Assembly: GCA_008933995.1 (NCBI GenBank)
Contig: WARS01000007.1
Span: 3,412,230 to 3,476,229 of the forward strand
DNA: 64,000 bases
Reading direction: 5' to 3'
Origin: Datnioides undecimradiatus
Taxonomy: Eukaryota; Chordata; Actinopteri; Lobotiformes; Datnioididae
The notes beneath the pieces are model-generated. The model saw nothing but the letters and a program-made list of their open reading frames with translations. It made no database searches and was not told the origin of the DNA. Positions 1-13,581 of this stretch are shown in pieces (positions within the stretch are counted from its first letter, which is position 1; each line of letters opens with the position of its first letter). A program made the translations under genes and the position numbers.

Positions 1-285
1 GCTGCCTATGCCTGACGATGGCTGAGTGCCTTTTTCTCATACGAGGATGCACAGACCAGTTTGGAGCCGAGCTCCCCCTCAGCTGTTTTGACAGATAGCA
101 TCAGGTGATTTCTTTACTCGGAGCTTAATCGTTAGATAAACATCTCTCTGTGTTTGGATGAAAGAAGTTGTACCTTACGTGTGTTGGTGCGTTTCACCTT
201 TCAAGAATCTAGGTCTGCTGTCTGGTTTCAGCATTGTTTAATTTCCTTTTCACATTGTCAGACAACAGCCATATCTCCACCCCTG

Positions 286-328
286 CCTCTTCTCTTTTCT
301 TCTCTTCTCTTCTCTTCTCTTCTCTTCA
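286..328 (+). repeat. (TCTCT)n-type pyrimidine tract
   Basis: TTCTC repeats seven or more times in about 43 bp, a pure pyrimidine stretch on the plus strand. Confidence 0.95.
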
Positions 329-847
329 CTATTACTAGAAAAACAGCCAACTCCTATCCGACACATGCAGCAGATTTATTTCAGTTATCACCTGCAACTG
401 TGTTTCTTCCATAATGTAGTCACTCAGTGTCAACCCATCATCCTTTTGAACTCCAGGATGTTTTAAAACACCTTTTGCTGTCGCACCAGCTGCACAGCAG
501 TGAAACACCCAGAGTCTGCTGGCATGTCCCTATATTGTGGTTAAATTCTAGATTATATGTAGAGGTTATACAGATGCTGAGTGTTTCCAACCAGCTGTCA
601 TTAAGATAATGTTACAGTCCACTGAGAGCTGACCTTGCAGATGCCAATGATCATTTTGGCGTAGGACCTGCTTCTGTGCAGCATTGGACTGGCGGTGTAA
701 TGTTGATCTTTCCTTATTCCTTATTTGATGTATTGGGAATGAAAGACTGCACAATTCCTGTGCAATCAGCTGCAGAGGAGTGTGTGAATGAATGAGTGTG
801 TTTACGTTTCCCCCGGGCTCTGGTACTTTAAGAGGGCATTTCATCAG

Positions 848-974
848 GTACCATGGAGACGTCAACACCTGCAGACAGAGTTCAGCACCACGGACAGCAC
901 TTTACGATGTGGGTCCTCAACAAGACGTCGGTCTCAGATAACGAAAACTTTTCCGAGGTTCTCACCAAGCTGTC
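848..974 (+). other. Candidate orphan exon with Kozak ATG and good donor
   Basis: CAG (845-847) could serve as an acceptor. ACCATGG at 851-857 is an ideal start context. The frame METSTPADRVQHHGQHFTMW, then VLNKTSVSDNENFSEVLTKL and part of a Ser codon, stays open to CTGTC|GTAAGG at 974/975. I do not recognise the peptide. The acceptor's pyrimidine tract is poor and no following exon was found, so this may be chance or a 5' exon of an unseen gene. Confidence 0.2.
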
Positions 975-1424
975 GTAAGGACGTGTATAGATCTGATCCT
1001 CACTGAAGACGACAGTGCTCCATTTTCACTGTGATGTGTATTCCTCTGTCACACCCATTACTTATGATTAATGTGTGCACCTCTCTGTTACATTAAAACA
1101 AAAAGAGCTCATTCATTCACTGCAGGTGTCGCAGGTTTCATAAAACGAATCAGCTAATTAGCTCATACATAGAAAATTAATCTGCAATTATTTAATTTCA
1201 TTTTCATGCATTCAAACAGATGAATTGAGCAACAGCTGTGGGTGGAGAGGCAGATCACTGGCTAAATGAATGGGACCCTGTGAGGCAAATAAATGGAAAC
1301 TCGCAGGGAAAGAACAAAGCAGCATATACATGAGACAGAGAAATGCCAAGAGATAGAGCGAGAGGGAGAAAGAGAGAAAAAACATCTGCTCAGTGGCTTG
1401 AATCTGGGGTGGAGAACACACAAT

Positions 1425-1440
1425 ACACACACACACACAC
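1425..1440 (+). repeat. (AC)n microsatellite, short
   Basis: Eight AC units followed by CCCC. Confidence 0.9.
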
Positions 1441-1746
1441 CCCCACATGCATGCACAAACACACAAACAAATAGACAGAGTGCCTCTGACCCTTCTTTAC
1501 TTGGGCTGAAATGTTCAAGCTGTTTAATCATTACTGTATTGTAATAGTAAGCACGAATCACTATTGAACTACGTTGCTGATCAATTACTGACTGATCTCT
1601 TCATTGCTTCACCCTGCAGTTTTGTTGTTCTGTGTTACAGCCCTAACAAGACTCAGATGTTGGAAGTCAGTCGTCCGTGAGGGAAAAAATGTTTCGTCAC
1701 ACCAGAAAACAATTTGTTTGATGCAGCGGCGCACCACAAATTCAGC

Positions 1747-1764
1747 TTTTTTTTTTTTTTTTTT
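1747..1764 (+). repeat. T18 homopolymer
   Basis: 18 consecutive T. Confidence 0.95.
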
Positions 1765-4631
1765 CTTCCTCGAGAAGGCTGTAGGGGCTTCCCTCTCTGG
1801 AAAGGATTTTCATTCAAATGTTTGCTTTACAATAAATAACACACAGTTCAAAATCGATGTGTGTCATTAACTGAAAAGTCTTTTTGCGAAAATGACACAA
1901 GAGATGATGTGTCGCAGAACTTTGAGTAAAACAATCACAGTGCTGCTGACTTTTCAGTTGGGAGACTTGTACGTTTACGTCAGGATGCAAAAGCCGCGCC
2001 TCTCTAATGGCTCAATAAATCATTTTTTTTTAAATATGACCGCTCAAAATCTCAACATCTTTTTCCCCCCTCGTAGGAAAGAAATGAGTCAGTCTCATTG
2101 TCTCGTGGTTTTGGCTTAAAACTGCCGCTGCAATCTGATGCCAAACTTCAGAACAGAGTGCTGATCTGGGGTCAGCACCCAAAACCCAACAGCTATGATT
2201 TTATATATTCCCAGAGAGCTCCGAGTCTTTAGATCAGTAAACGTGAGCTTTGTGGATTCCGTCCCAGATGAACTGACACTGGTCCCCTCTGGCTCTGTTG
2301 GTCATGCCTTGGATAAGTCATGATTGCTCATACATCGGAGGAGGACGCTATTAGGGACCAGCAGTTCGGCTCAGTGATTCTAATTGTTTCATTGCGGTTG
2401 AAGCTGGTGGCTTTGAACGCATTATGGTCTTCAAACCAACTCTGCAGAGATGGCCCTGACAGTTAACTTTAATTACAGACACATTAAAGCACTTATAGAC
2501 AAAAAGGAGTTCTTGGGATCAGCTAACTTAGAGATACTATAGGTTGGAGTTACGGTCAAGCTGCTGAATAAATAGTTCTCAGGGACATTCTTAATTATCC
2601 AGAGCGCTTTGATTTGATTTCAGTCTGTTTTTAACAAGCATTTTGATTCAAACCATGAAAATAGAGTCATTCTAAATTAATCAACACCGAGTCCTTTTAA
2701 AGCTTTGTTTTCGTGCCCGTCCGACATTAGTTTTGTCATTCTATTGGAATGTACTACATGCACTTGAAATGGAAACAAACACGGATCAGCATGTTAAACT
2801 GCAGCAATAAGAGAGATGTGAGTAAACACCTCACTGTCAGGCAGCCTCAGAAGGTGTTCCAGACTCCTGGGCGAAGAGACACGACCTTCAGATCGCATAA
2901 ACAAAGATGTTCTGAGACGGTGACATAGAACAATAAGACTTGTGCTTTGGTTTAAGAGTGTTTTATGATTCACACACAGCAGTGATTCAGATGATCTCCT
3001 CACTCTGATTCTTTTTATTAAAAAAAAGCAGGTTTAAAATGACAAACGACGAGCTAACATCATGATCGTCGCACATTTAGAGTCTTGACGATCTGGTTTC
3101 TGTCACTCACAGGATTCTTTTATTGTTTAAAAATGAAATTATGCATCGTATGAGCCGCACGTGAGTATTTTCTCCCTAGAGTGTTTTCATCTCCAAGGGC
3201 TGAGCCAGATGATTAGCAGATAAAGAAATCAGAACCAATCTTTCCGCAGGGGGTTCTTGTAACAGACACTATCTTATCCATCATGAATAGATGCACCTGA
3301 AGGTCAGGGGATTCAAGTGTCTACCAATGGAAACAAACAACACATAGCAGTCTGATGCGGGGCTGCTGTTCTTCTTCACCCACAACTGTCCTCTAAAACC
3401 GACAGTGAGAGGAAAAGTTTATTCCTCAAGCCCCTGCTGCAAAATTATGACTCATATGAAATCATAACGGAGCTAATTATACATTTGAAGGAAAGTGCTG
3501 CCATATTTTGGGTTTTAGACACCCAACCTCTCATCTGTGAAGCAGACACATCCCCCCCTGACATCTGCCTTACAGATACATCCATACACCAACGGCACTG
3601 ATGCCATAACGAGCCATACAGTCAAACAAACAACATTCAAGAACAGAAATTTCACATAGGAAGAGCATGCAGGTCTGGATCTTATAAACAACAGTGGAGC
3701 TTCTCATTAGGAAGTATCCGTTGTCCTTTGTGCATTGGCTTAGTAAGGTCATTAACAACATCATTAATGCTTGATATGGTTTAGGAATTACTGTCAGTCG
3801 GAATCCAGAGCCAACGGGACAGTCAGAGAATTTAAAACCATGGAACTGGTCCTGGTTTCTGAATGCAAACCCTTTATGGCTCCAGTGGAGAGGCAGTAAG
3901 AGCGCATTCAACATTGGACCAAAGTTCAAAGTGTGACGGTTCCGTCTGCAGCCACTTTCATACTTAATTTGTCAACTACTGGCTTGAATTACAAACTGTG
4001 ATTCCCCATATCAGACGGTGCCGCTTCCATGCATGAGTTTACATTCTGAAATGTAAACCTACAGTTCTGAAATGTCGCCCAAAGCCCCACTGACCGCTTC
4101 GTCTAAGAGTTTTAAAATAGCTTCCATATTTTAATAATGTTAACGACATGGAAGTAATTACTGTATGGCCGACGCGGGAGACTTAAAAAGCTGAAACTTT
4201 AAACACGACTGCCACTGGAATGCTAATTCTCATGATGCATTCGCTATGGTAACAAATTAGATTTCACCAAGGCGATGATCATTTCCATTGCTTGGCTGGC
4301 TGCTAAGTTACTGGCAGCCACCATAGTGTTGAGGAAATGAACTCACCGACCCGGAGATCTCATTTCAGATCTTCGGATGATCCTCGCAGGTCAGGTTTGT
4401 GTCCTGATGTAGCTGGACACAGTCTCATTGTTCTCTGTGCATTAGTTCTGAACTTCAAGTCCCCCTATCTAGCAGTTATAAGCACTGTGTTAACACATAA
4501 TAAATAGTTTGTAGTTTACAACGCAATATAATATAAGAATATAGCAATAATTCAATAAGAAATGGAACCCGTTAGTGGATGCTAATATATGGACAAATTA
4601 AGAATCAAAATGCAGTCATACACAGGTGGAC

Positions 4632-4648
4632 TGTGTGTGTGTGTGTGT
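4632..4648 (+). repeat. (TG)n microsatellite, short
   Basis: About eight TG units. Confidence 0.9.
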
Positions 4649-5520
4649 ATATTTCTTTGTGTATAATTGGTTAAAATACTTCACATTAATAAACATTTAA
4701 AAAGAGTCTTCTTTGAATTGCATTAAGTGTTTTATGAACAACTACCTTCAACTTGCATCTGTCTTGTTATCATTTTCATAGTGGGCTATATTTTCTCCAC
4801 CATGCACCGCACCAACACTAACATCTATATCTCAACGTGCTGTCCGGTGGAGGTGCATGGCCTTCACTGAAATATTGATGCGAGGACTGGGAGTGTTGGT
4901 TCCGGGTGAATAATGCAACAGGTGGTTTAGTTCTGGTTTCAGAGAAAGCGAGTGGAGGGATAAATTAATGATTATAGATCCTTCCATCCACCTTTCTGAA
5001 AGAATGAAAGGCGACAAGAGGAAAAAAGAACTGGCCAATCACGCAAGATTGCTTTTAGTTACTCACTCAAACATTATAAATACACGGTAATATAAAAAGA
5101 TTATTTTCAAAGTGACTGTTTTTGAGTTTTTGCAGCATTGGATTAATATAAAACACATAAGGAATTATTTCCTTGTAATTGGAGGCTTTCATCTCTTCTG
5201 GAGGGCATACATAGCATAACTCGTCCTTGTCTCTTTGCATGCAGCCAACATGCCATAAAGACCTTAAGAATCATGTTTGCATCCCATTCTTAAATCTGTT
5301 GTAGTTTAGTGCCCAGAAATGATGTGTTACATTACATTTAACAGACTTAAGTGAGCACCTTTTATGTGACTGTAATGAAGTTTGACATTCAGCACAAATA
5401 GGCACATCTGTCACTGCCCAGACATGTATGTAGTTAAAGAGAGACTAAATAAAGGTATACTGCATGAGTGAGAAAGGGGCAGGATTTGGGGGGGAGTTGG
5501 TGGGGGCAGGGGGAGGGGGA

Positions 5521-5542
5521 GAGAGAGAGAGAGAGAGAGAGA
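5521..5542 (+). repeat. (GA)n microsatellite
   Basis: Eleven GA units, directly after a G-rich stretch (5487-5520) with several runs of four or more G. Confidence 0.95.
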
Positions 5543-5924
5543 TAATTGTCTTTGATGATTGATTATTCTCGTGGCTTTCTTGTTTATTTCACCAGGCGGG
5601 AGGTTGAAAGCGGAGCAGGCCTGTGACCAATCAGTGGTCATCATTAAAGGCGGGATGGATGCCAGAACCAATCAAACACCGGTTCAGCAGAAGGCGGGAC
5701 AAGCAGGCAGGCAAACAGATGAGAGGTGTTTGTTAATGTGTAACACTCTTACACACAGCGTTCCCTGCATCTGAACATGTTACCTTACCAATGTGTGTTT
5801 GTCATGTGCACTCCCGCCCTGTGTCTCACACCTGTGTTCTTATGCTGAGCAGGTAATTCAGACCTTTTACTGCATAGGTTTTTTTTATCCATGGCAGCGA
5901 CATGGGATGGCAAAGCCGGTCAGT

Positions 5925-6290
5925 CTGTTGGTCCACCACTGTGGCGCAGACTGAAATGCCTCCACAACAATTCAGTGCCATGAAATTTGATGCAGGCGTT
6001 CATGTTCCCCACAGAGTGAAATACAAAAACGTGGTGCTCCTCGAACACTGAGTGCTATTATCAGGCCGACATTTCAATTTGTCCAATACTTTCTGACCAA
6101 TTTCCTACAAAACTAATATCACCCCTCAGCTAAACATTGCCTTTAATGCTAAATAGAAAATGTTAGCATGCTAATACTCTAAACTAAGATGGTGAACACG
6201 TTAAACACTATATTAAACATCAGCAAAGTTAGCATTGCCACTGTGAGCTAGCAGATGTTAGCCTTTGACTCAAAGTGGTGCTGTGCCTTT
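5925..6290 (+). repeat. Degenerate percomorph-type interspersed repeat
   Basis: It carries wording typical of a repeat abundant in spiny-rayed fishes: 'cagactgaaatgcctccacaac', 'gccatgaaatttgatgcagg', 'catttcaatttgtccaatact', 'atgttagcatgctaatac', 'taaactaagatggtgaacac', 'aaacatcagcaaagttagca'. It is one diverged copy. The family name is not certain from sequence alone. Confidence 0.7.
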
Positions 6291-6424
6291 CTTTCTCTTG
6301 CCTCATTTCTGAAGTTGTCTCTTAACTGTTACCTGGAGTAAGCCTGGAGTACCTGGAGTATCCTAAGATATATATCTCCTAATAGATATATTACTTCCTC
6401 GGCCACACTAGTTTTTCATATCAT

Positions 6425-6773
6425 AACAAACAATTATTTTTATTATTAAATATTCAGCCAATCATTTGAATAATAGTAGTAAAAATGCCTCAATTATAAT
6501 TTGTTACAGCCCAAAATAAATTAATCCTTTTTTTATTTGACCAAATGTCAAAAACCTAAAGATATTGTTTTATTACAAAGGAAAAGGATCATAAAGGAGA
6601 AGAGAATCAATCCTCACAGTTGTAGTAGGTGAGTACCAGTAGCATAATAGAGTAGCTTGTACCACAGAAGTGGTTTGGCAGTTTTGCCAAAAAACAGACA
6701 AATTGATTATTAAAATAGTTTTAGGTGTCCATTGATTGGAAAATCAAATAAATGACTTATCGTCGCAGCTCCA
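6425..6773 (+). repeat. Degenerate A/T-rich teleost MITE-like element, copy 1
   Basis: It contains 'caattataatttgttacagc', 'aaaaacctaaagatattg', 'agagaatcaatcctcaca', 'aaattgattattaaaatagt' and the terminus 'cgtcgcagctcc'. This fits a common fish element built of 'gattaatcgatta'-like units with gctgcaa/gcagctc ends. The middle is disrupted by unrelated sequence near 6625-6680. Confidence 0.6.
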
Positions 6774-8152
6774 ACTTTCACAAAGACACAGAGTGTTATG
6801 ATATTTGTCCCTTCAGGTTCGATCCTTGCCACCGTGCTTCACAGTAACCAAAGTTCACTTGGAAAGACTGCCTTGACGTGCAGGATTGCATCAGGCTGGA
6901 GGTAAAATGGAGGCCAGGTGTTCGTGTGGCTGGAGAGTTATTTAGTCAAAATGCTCCCAGACTTTTCAAGCACGAAGACCGTCCCACTTCAGACGGCACA
7001 GTGTGGCACTCCGCTGCATTTCCAAGATTTTACAGATAGCTTTCAGTGCCCTCTTGACCGTGACGCCGCCACAAATGCACACACCTCCAACCTTAAAGAC
7101 CCACTGAGATGCAAAAACAAACACACCGAAGTTTTATGAACACGTAGGCATTTGCATAAAGGTCAGATGAGGGTAAGAGGTCACAGAAAAGACTGAGCCA
7201 TGGGAAGTTCTATCAGCTGGCGTCTAATGTTACTTAGAACTTTGAACCTTCCACACCAACCAAACACACGCCTACCCACCCCCCACAACCACTCATGTCC
7301 ATTACTTTGGCCGTAGGTGGAACCAGACACCTGTCCTGTTCCATGTCCTGAGGTTGGATTTCAGGTATCAGGTTAAAGTGGGCCAATAATGCCCTCCCTC
7401 CCCTTTCGTAAACCCTGTGCACAGGCTCAGCTCGCATGTGACCAGTGTACCTGTAGCTTTGTCCCCGGCGCTCCACCTCCCCCGCACGACACATTAGTGA
7501 GTTGAGGAGAGGGCGAATGGAGTTGAAAGGCAATTATGTCTGGTCTCTGATGAGAGAACAAACTCAGGCAGACAAAGCCCTATGATGTGGTGAAGCCATC
7601 CAAACATCCCCAGGTACGCAAGTAGACAATAGACAGCCAACTCAAAGCCCCGCAAAATGCGTTCTGTCTAGACACGTGAACAAACCAAAGCAAAAAGAGT
7701 CCATACAGAGAGGATGAAGACACGCATTTGTAGGCAAGACAAGAGCAAAAGGTTGTTGAGCTGAAAGTGCTTTGAAAGTACTTTGAAGCACTTGAAATAT
7801 ACTTGAATTAACCTCCTAAGCACCCGTCTCAGCAGTGGGCGCTCCACTTTAAAGATCAATCAAGAAAGATTATTTTACAGCTCTCTTCATGTATTTGAAA
7901 CATGTCCTTCTTTTCTGAAGATACAAAGGAGCCTCAAAGCCCTCAGTGATTATTCAAGACATGTTCTTCTGGATTACATGAGGCAAAACTGCACCTGCGA
8001 ACCACCGCCATTACTGTCTGGTGCATGTATGTGGGGAGAGTTCATTGCTGCAATAAGATGGCAGAGGCCTGAGTTTCTCTAATCTTAAAGACGGGGGATT
8101 TAAATCATTACCCTAAAGGGACTACTAATCAAACAATGTGTATATGTGGAAA

Positions 8153-8419
8153 CTAGAGCTGCAATTACTCAATATTACTCAATAAACCAATCGATGGACA
8201 AAATGTAATCAGCAAAATGCAGAATTTGATGTAAAATGATATCAGACAGAACATCTTTGGATTCTGGGTGAATAAAACAAACAATGTGAATACGTCTTTT
8301 GAGGCCTGTGGGAAATTAAGCATTTTCTTACATTATTATATAGATTATATGCAGTCGAAATAAGTAATCGATTAACTGACATTGGAAATAGTTGTTGGTT
8401 GCATTGTTAATTGAAACCT
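8153..8419 (+). repeat. Degenerate A/T-rich teleost MITE-like element, copy 2
   Basis: It begins ctagagctgcaattact and ends near gttggttgcattgttaatt. Inside it has 'aaaccaatcgatggac', 'atgcagaatttgatg' and 'taagtaatcgattaactgac', the alternating gattaatcgatt style of the same family as 6425-6773. It has no coding capacity. Confidence 0.6.
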
Positions 8420-9999
8420 TAATTTAAATTTACTGCAAAAACAAATCCAAAATGTAAAGTTTCCAATTTAAATACTCTAAACTGTGGCAGAGCATCTACA
8501 TAAACCTTTCAAACCATTCTACAGTCTATACTTTCAATATGTTCTATCTTCTCCTCATCTCCTGCATGCACTTCCTCTAGTGGAGTCTCACTGCAACATA
8601 GATAAATAAACTGCTAAAGTCACACTATTGCTTATGATGTCACACTGAACGTACTGATTTAATAAATTATGAAACATACAGATCAGAGAAGTGTATTATT
8701 AGCTTGTTATGGAAGTTTTTTCTTCTGAATGTAATGCATTTTAATTCGTTTGACGTTCACACATTTTCTGTTTTCTCCCTTTCAGTCTATGTTTGTGTTG
8801 TGATGGTTGACAGATGATGTAAGACAGTGGATAAGACAAACGACAACATGAACACCTGTGATCATGTGCTCAAACTCAGCTCACAACACCAAATTCACTT
8901 ACATGGTTGGAAGGAGCACCACTACCAGAGATGGAACACACGTGCACGGATACACATAAAACACACACATGATCCTGTGGTTTGCAAAACCACAACAAAC
9001 AAGTGCTCCAGGACTAATCCTATGTCTGTATGCAGTGTTTTCTCCTGTTTACACTCTCCAGTAATGATAGGGCCATTAAACATGAGACTTGGTCTAACAT
9101 AAAAGGAGTCATCATGCTCCATCATCACAACGGTCTGTTGCTTGTAATGAGGACGATGAGGCCGGGCTTCCCCTCATATAGCTGCTAACGTCTTGACTCA
9201 CGGGCTCCAAAAGGGTTGTCCCTCACATGTCTTGTCCAGAGGTAAATCCATCTGTACCTCACACTTCGGTTGCCACCATTTGTGTGGGGCATTCAGCAGA
9301 CATGTTCAGTGCATCATATACGCCTAATAAAGATAGTGTTTGTTAGTAGGTACTCTTGTTAAAAAGGCTAAAAAGTACAGTGTCCCGCTGTGACTCAGCC
9401 TTTCAGACAAGACTAGGACAAGACTCTGACTTAAATTCACCTCAAGGGGGACATGAATGTCTTCATGAATGGGGCTGGGTGCAAAAATAGGAGGACAGTC
9501 AGAAACCTTCCATTGATGGACTAACTCATGGTTATTTTAAGCCTTTTTGTGGGATTTGTGGGGATAAAACTAAGGAAAATTACCAGCCCTGTGCTTTAAA
9601 GTAACTCTTCAGGGATAATGTCTGTTCTGACTTCTGTATCAATACTGAAGATGGCTGTGAAAAGCTGTGAAAAGTCTGTAGCTTGCTCTTTCACAGAGAA
9701 CAGCAGTTGGATTCAGGTAGTCAGAAAACAATTTATTTGATTGTGGACCTTAAGTGAGTGAGTATAATGGTAGTAGAGAAAGACTGTTTCCTTAATAATA
9801 ATATATATCCAGCTATTGGAGCAACACGAGCATAGTGAGCTGGTAGAGATTTGCACATTTTCCTACTGATATGACAGTGACAAACAGTATTTGGAGCTCT
9901 GACACATTGTTGCAGATTTCAAAGGGTCTTTTTCATATGGTGGCCATTGCAATTGGCATGTTGACTTCTCTGTCATCACTCTCTGCATGTGTCAACTTT

Positions 10000-10183
10000 G
10001 GCCAAGTCGCTCATATGGAGGCAACAAAACATTAATGGCACTGTCCCGTGTCTGGAATCGACTGCCTCTCTCTCTCTTACACAAGCTCTCACACATACTG
10101 CAATAGTCTGTAATGGCCTTTTGCAGTGTGTAAAATAATTGTCTGCAGAGGCCAATTCCCTCATATGGAGGCAACAATACATA
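10000..10183 (+). repeat. Pair of direct repeats around CTCATATGGAGGCAACAA
   Basis: Bases 10010-10027 and 10160-10177 are identical (CTCATATGGAGGCAACAA). Similarity extends leftward to GGCCAA and rightward to ACATNAA. The spacing is exactly 150 bp. A shorter relative, TCATATGGTGGCCA, lies at 9935-9948. Confidence 0.8.
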
Positions 10184-13100
10184 AATATCTTTGATGTTTT
10201 GGATGCAGAGTCCACATGTTTCCCACAAAGATGATTAATAGAACAGTAAAGGATTAATAAGCATTGCAGGTCATGAACTTTCTATGAAACAAACAAACAT
10301 GTCACGTCACATTTGTTTGTACAGTGGTTTTGATTGTTGGTCTTGTCTGAGACGTTGACGAGTGATGAGGCAACATGGGAGCTTCCAGGGAGCAAACCGC
10401 TGTGTTTGTGCAGTAGGACCCACATGTGTGTGTTACATCAGCGAAGTTAGGTAACTCACAAGACCGCTGGGCTCTTCACAAGGGATCATGGCTTACTTAC
10501 TCACACCTGTGCTACATTACAGCACACCTGTAACTAATTTTACAGTAATACAATTACGTTCAGCACAAAATCCATGTTACCTATTATTATATAATCATTC
10601 ATACCCTCATAATCCTTGTTGAAATTAATTTTGCCCTGTTTATAACACAAGCAGCAGTGCAGTTACAGGTATACAATGGAAGGGGTTTCCTGGAAAAGAG
10701 GGCCGGGTCTGTTTGGAGAAACTGTTCACCCAGGTTCAATATGGCATCACGCAGCAAGTTGCAAATTTCAAACAAAAATTTGAATATCAGAAAAAATTAC
10801 TGTTTGCATCCTCTAATGTTATTTTATTATTATTAGCAGTTGGATTGTTGAGATGAGCAGTACATGGTGCCAATTCTACAGTCTGAAAACCATCATATCA
10901 TTGCAGAGACAGAGGCAGCAAGATGATATATTTAAAAAGAGCACCAGTGGAACTCAAAGGGTGAATGACAATGAATTCTCTGATGTCTCTTCATCAAAGC
11001 AGGAGCTTCAGTGCACAGTGGATTATATGCTTCATGGACATTGTCATTTATTTGCTAAAGCTCTTTCTGTTGTGCTTTGCTGCATTTTGCTTTTGTCAAT
11101 TTACCAAATGTACCTCAGCCAAGAAGATAAACCTTTATTACACCAATTTAAGTGTATTAGAATTTTCACTCAGTTTTTGTATGAGCAAATTGAAAACGAG
11201 CACAAAACCAGGTGAAAGAAAACACACCTTGTGAATGTTGGGAACCATTTTGTTCTGTTTTGACATCTGCTAAGCCTTTAATTGCATAAATCTGTTACTC
11301 CAAATGGAGTTCCTGTTTCGTATTTCATTGTCTCAGCAGAGTCTGAGATGAGAGTTGGAATGGTAACGTACCTTTCATTAAACAACATGCCCCTACTAGC
11401 AAAGTCCACTGTGTTTAATGCACATATTTGGAATATATGGGCAGCCAGATGATACAGATAATGGAGAAAACCACACTGATGCCTCGTTCTGCTACATCAG
11501 CTCAACACATTCCATTAAGATGTGGCAGGATAACAACACAGATTGGACGCAGTCATTGTATCTTTGAAGTGATCTTTCAAGCATCTGGTGTAAGTAAGGC
11601 ATATCATGGGCAGACTAACAAGCCAGCATTACCTTAGCCATGTGGAGTGACGGACTGAGACAGCTGAGCAGGCTGCACAATTAAACTCATCAGCTCATTA
11701 ACCACCTGCTGCTGTCGTGCACAGGTTTTTCTTAAACAACCAACTCAGAAGAAGTGCTTTCCTTCTCTTCGCAACTGTTGGTTCTGTAATTTTCCAGCAG
11801 CTCAGCTGACTCAACAGGAACACTTGTAATGTTGCTGCCAAGAGACATTGCATTTTCACACCTGAAGTAGGCCTCTAGTGAAGGCAGACTTTCCTGCAAA
11901 TGTGCAAGCAAGCTGTGGATTGGTGGGAAATTTACCACTAACACAGGGCTGAAAGGAAAAGCTCCACTGAGCAGTGAAGTCTGCATCTGAGGCTGCATCT
12001 GACAGAAACTGGACTGATGTTTTTTTGGATACATTTATGTCACTTGGGTTGTTTTGGATCTTAATGCGAACGGTTGCTGAGGTTGACAAAACCTTACAAG
12101 AAAGCACTGAAGGCAGCTCTTCTTTGTGTGTGTACATTGGCCTTATTCTCCTTCTATCCAGCTGAACACACACTACATTCAACTATTCTACATTGGTAGT
12201 TGATATTCAGTGAAAACATATTCTTAAGTTGGAGGTCAGGGTGGTAGTTAGGCATTGCTTTGCAACTTTGCTGTAGAGGCAATCACAGGTGATATTTCCT
12301 GATTTCCTCTATTTTTATAGTATTTCATCCCATTTGTTTTTTCCCCTCAGGCTGCAAATTGTCGCAACTCAACAGTGCTTTAGTGGCAACCTGATGCCCT
12401 GCAAAAAGAAATACGCAGTTGCAAAACATTGGGAGTTAATGTAGACCAGATATGTATGATATGAGCACTCCATCCAGAGAAACTTCCAGTCCATCAAACT
12501 GAGTGAACCCACAGGGGGGTTTTTGTGTTTGCTTTTTAATCATTTATTGAATGGTTTGAATCATAATCATAAATGGATCATGCTGTGAATGTCTTCAAAT
12601 GGAAATGCCTCTGTAAACGCCATAAACCCAGAAGGGAAATCAGAGACCATTTCTTTCTTTGGATGGACTCTTGTAGGAGGTCAATCGTAGGCTCAGATAC
12701 AAGGTCTCTGCCAGTGAATGCAAATTATGTTAACCCCCTACCAGGTCTAAGCAATGAGATTTATTCTTTATGCAGCCTATTCTTTTAACTATTTTGATGT
12801 TTTTAAACTGCAGTGGTGCATGATTGATTTGAGAATGAATGATTGGAAAGCTTACCAGCAACATATGTTTGTTAAATCATGAGCACACTATGGGAAAACA
12901 GCAGGTCTGAGATCAGGAATGAGTGACGTTCAACACGTGACATTTCCAAATATCACAAGCTAACTTTAGCTAGCAACCTAATGTAGCTAGCAAAACAGTC
13001 CGTTAGACAGATACTTCATTTGTGTTTGATTTAGGCAAGGTTGTTAAAGGTAAAGGCCAAAAATCTTTAGGCGCTTTAATCAGACGCTCAGATACTGGAG

Positions 13101-13581
13101 ATTAGCAAGTCGTTGCTAATATCTGCAACTCTACAGAGTCAACAATTAGAACAGCCAAATGTACATTATGTTGATGTCACTGGGTAAAATCCTGAATGGA
13201 TGGTGGCTTGAATGAAAAGTGATTTGATAGCTGAGAGCAGCCTGTTGAGACCAGCTCAGCTGTTAGTCGAGGTTTTGCATCTGAAGCAATAAAACAGAAG
13301 GCGATGAAGAAGGCAATGACATCTCAGTTATATCATGTGTCTGTAGTTGAAACTTTTTATAAAGTCGACACTTTTCGTGGAACCTTTTGAACTCGCTGCT
13401 ATGCAAGAATGATTATGATTACTGATAAACTAGAAGAACAAATCAGAGATTAACCACCATTTGAAGGTACAAAGCCTGCAAAAACTTACAGTAACATTTA
13501 ATTTATTCATTTTAGTTCATGATAGAATACTATAATAATCATAACATTAGTATGTCCAGGTTTTGAATGGTGCATTTGCAG

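Larger units (their letters stand above)
975..5924. other. Intergenic, no gene seen
   Basis: Only short chance frames (under about 120 codons), with no conserved motif and no linked splice sites. It contains the small tracts listed at 1425, 1747, 4632 and 5521. Confidence 0.7.

Noticed and set aside
2794..3003. Minus-strand 69-codon frame with LFMRSEGRVSSPRSLEHLLR
   Set aside because: It looked mildly protein-like, but no family was recognised and no splice sites bound it.
6825..6845. GGTTCGATCC, a tRNA B-box-like sequence
   Set aside because: No matching A box or cloverleaf stems around it; likely chance or part of an old repeat.
8567..8590. Second CTCF-like core (CCACTAGAGGAAGTGC on minus)
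   Set aside because: It lacks the GGCGC half of the motif; too weak to call.
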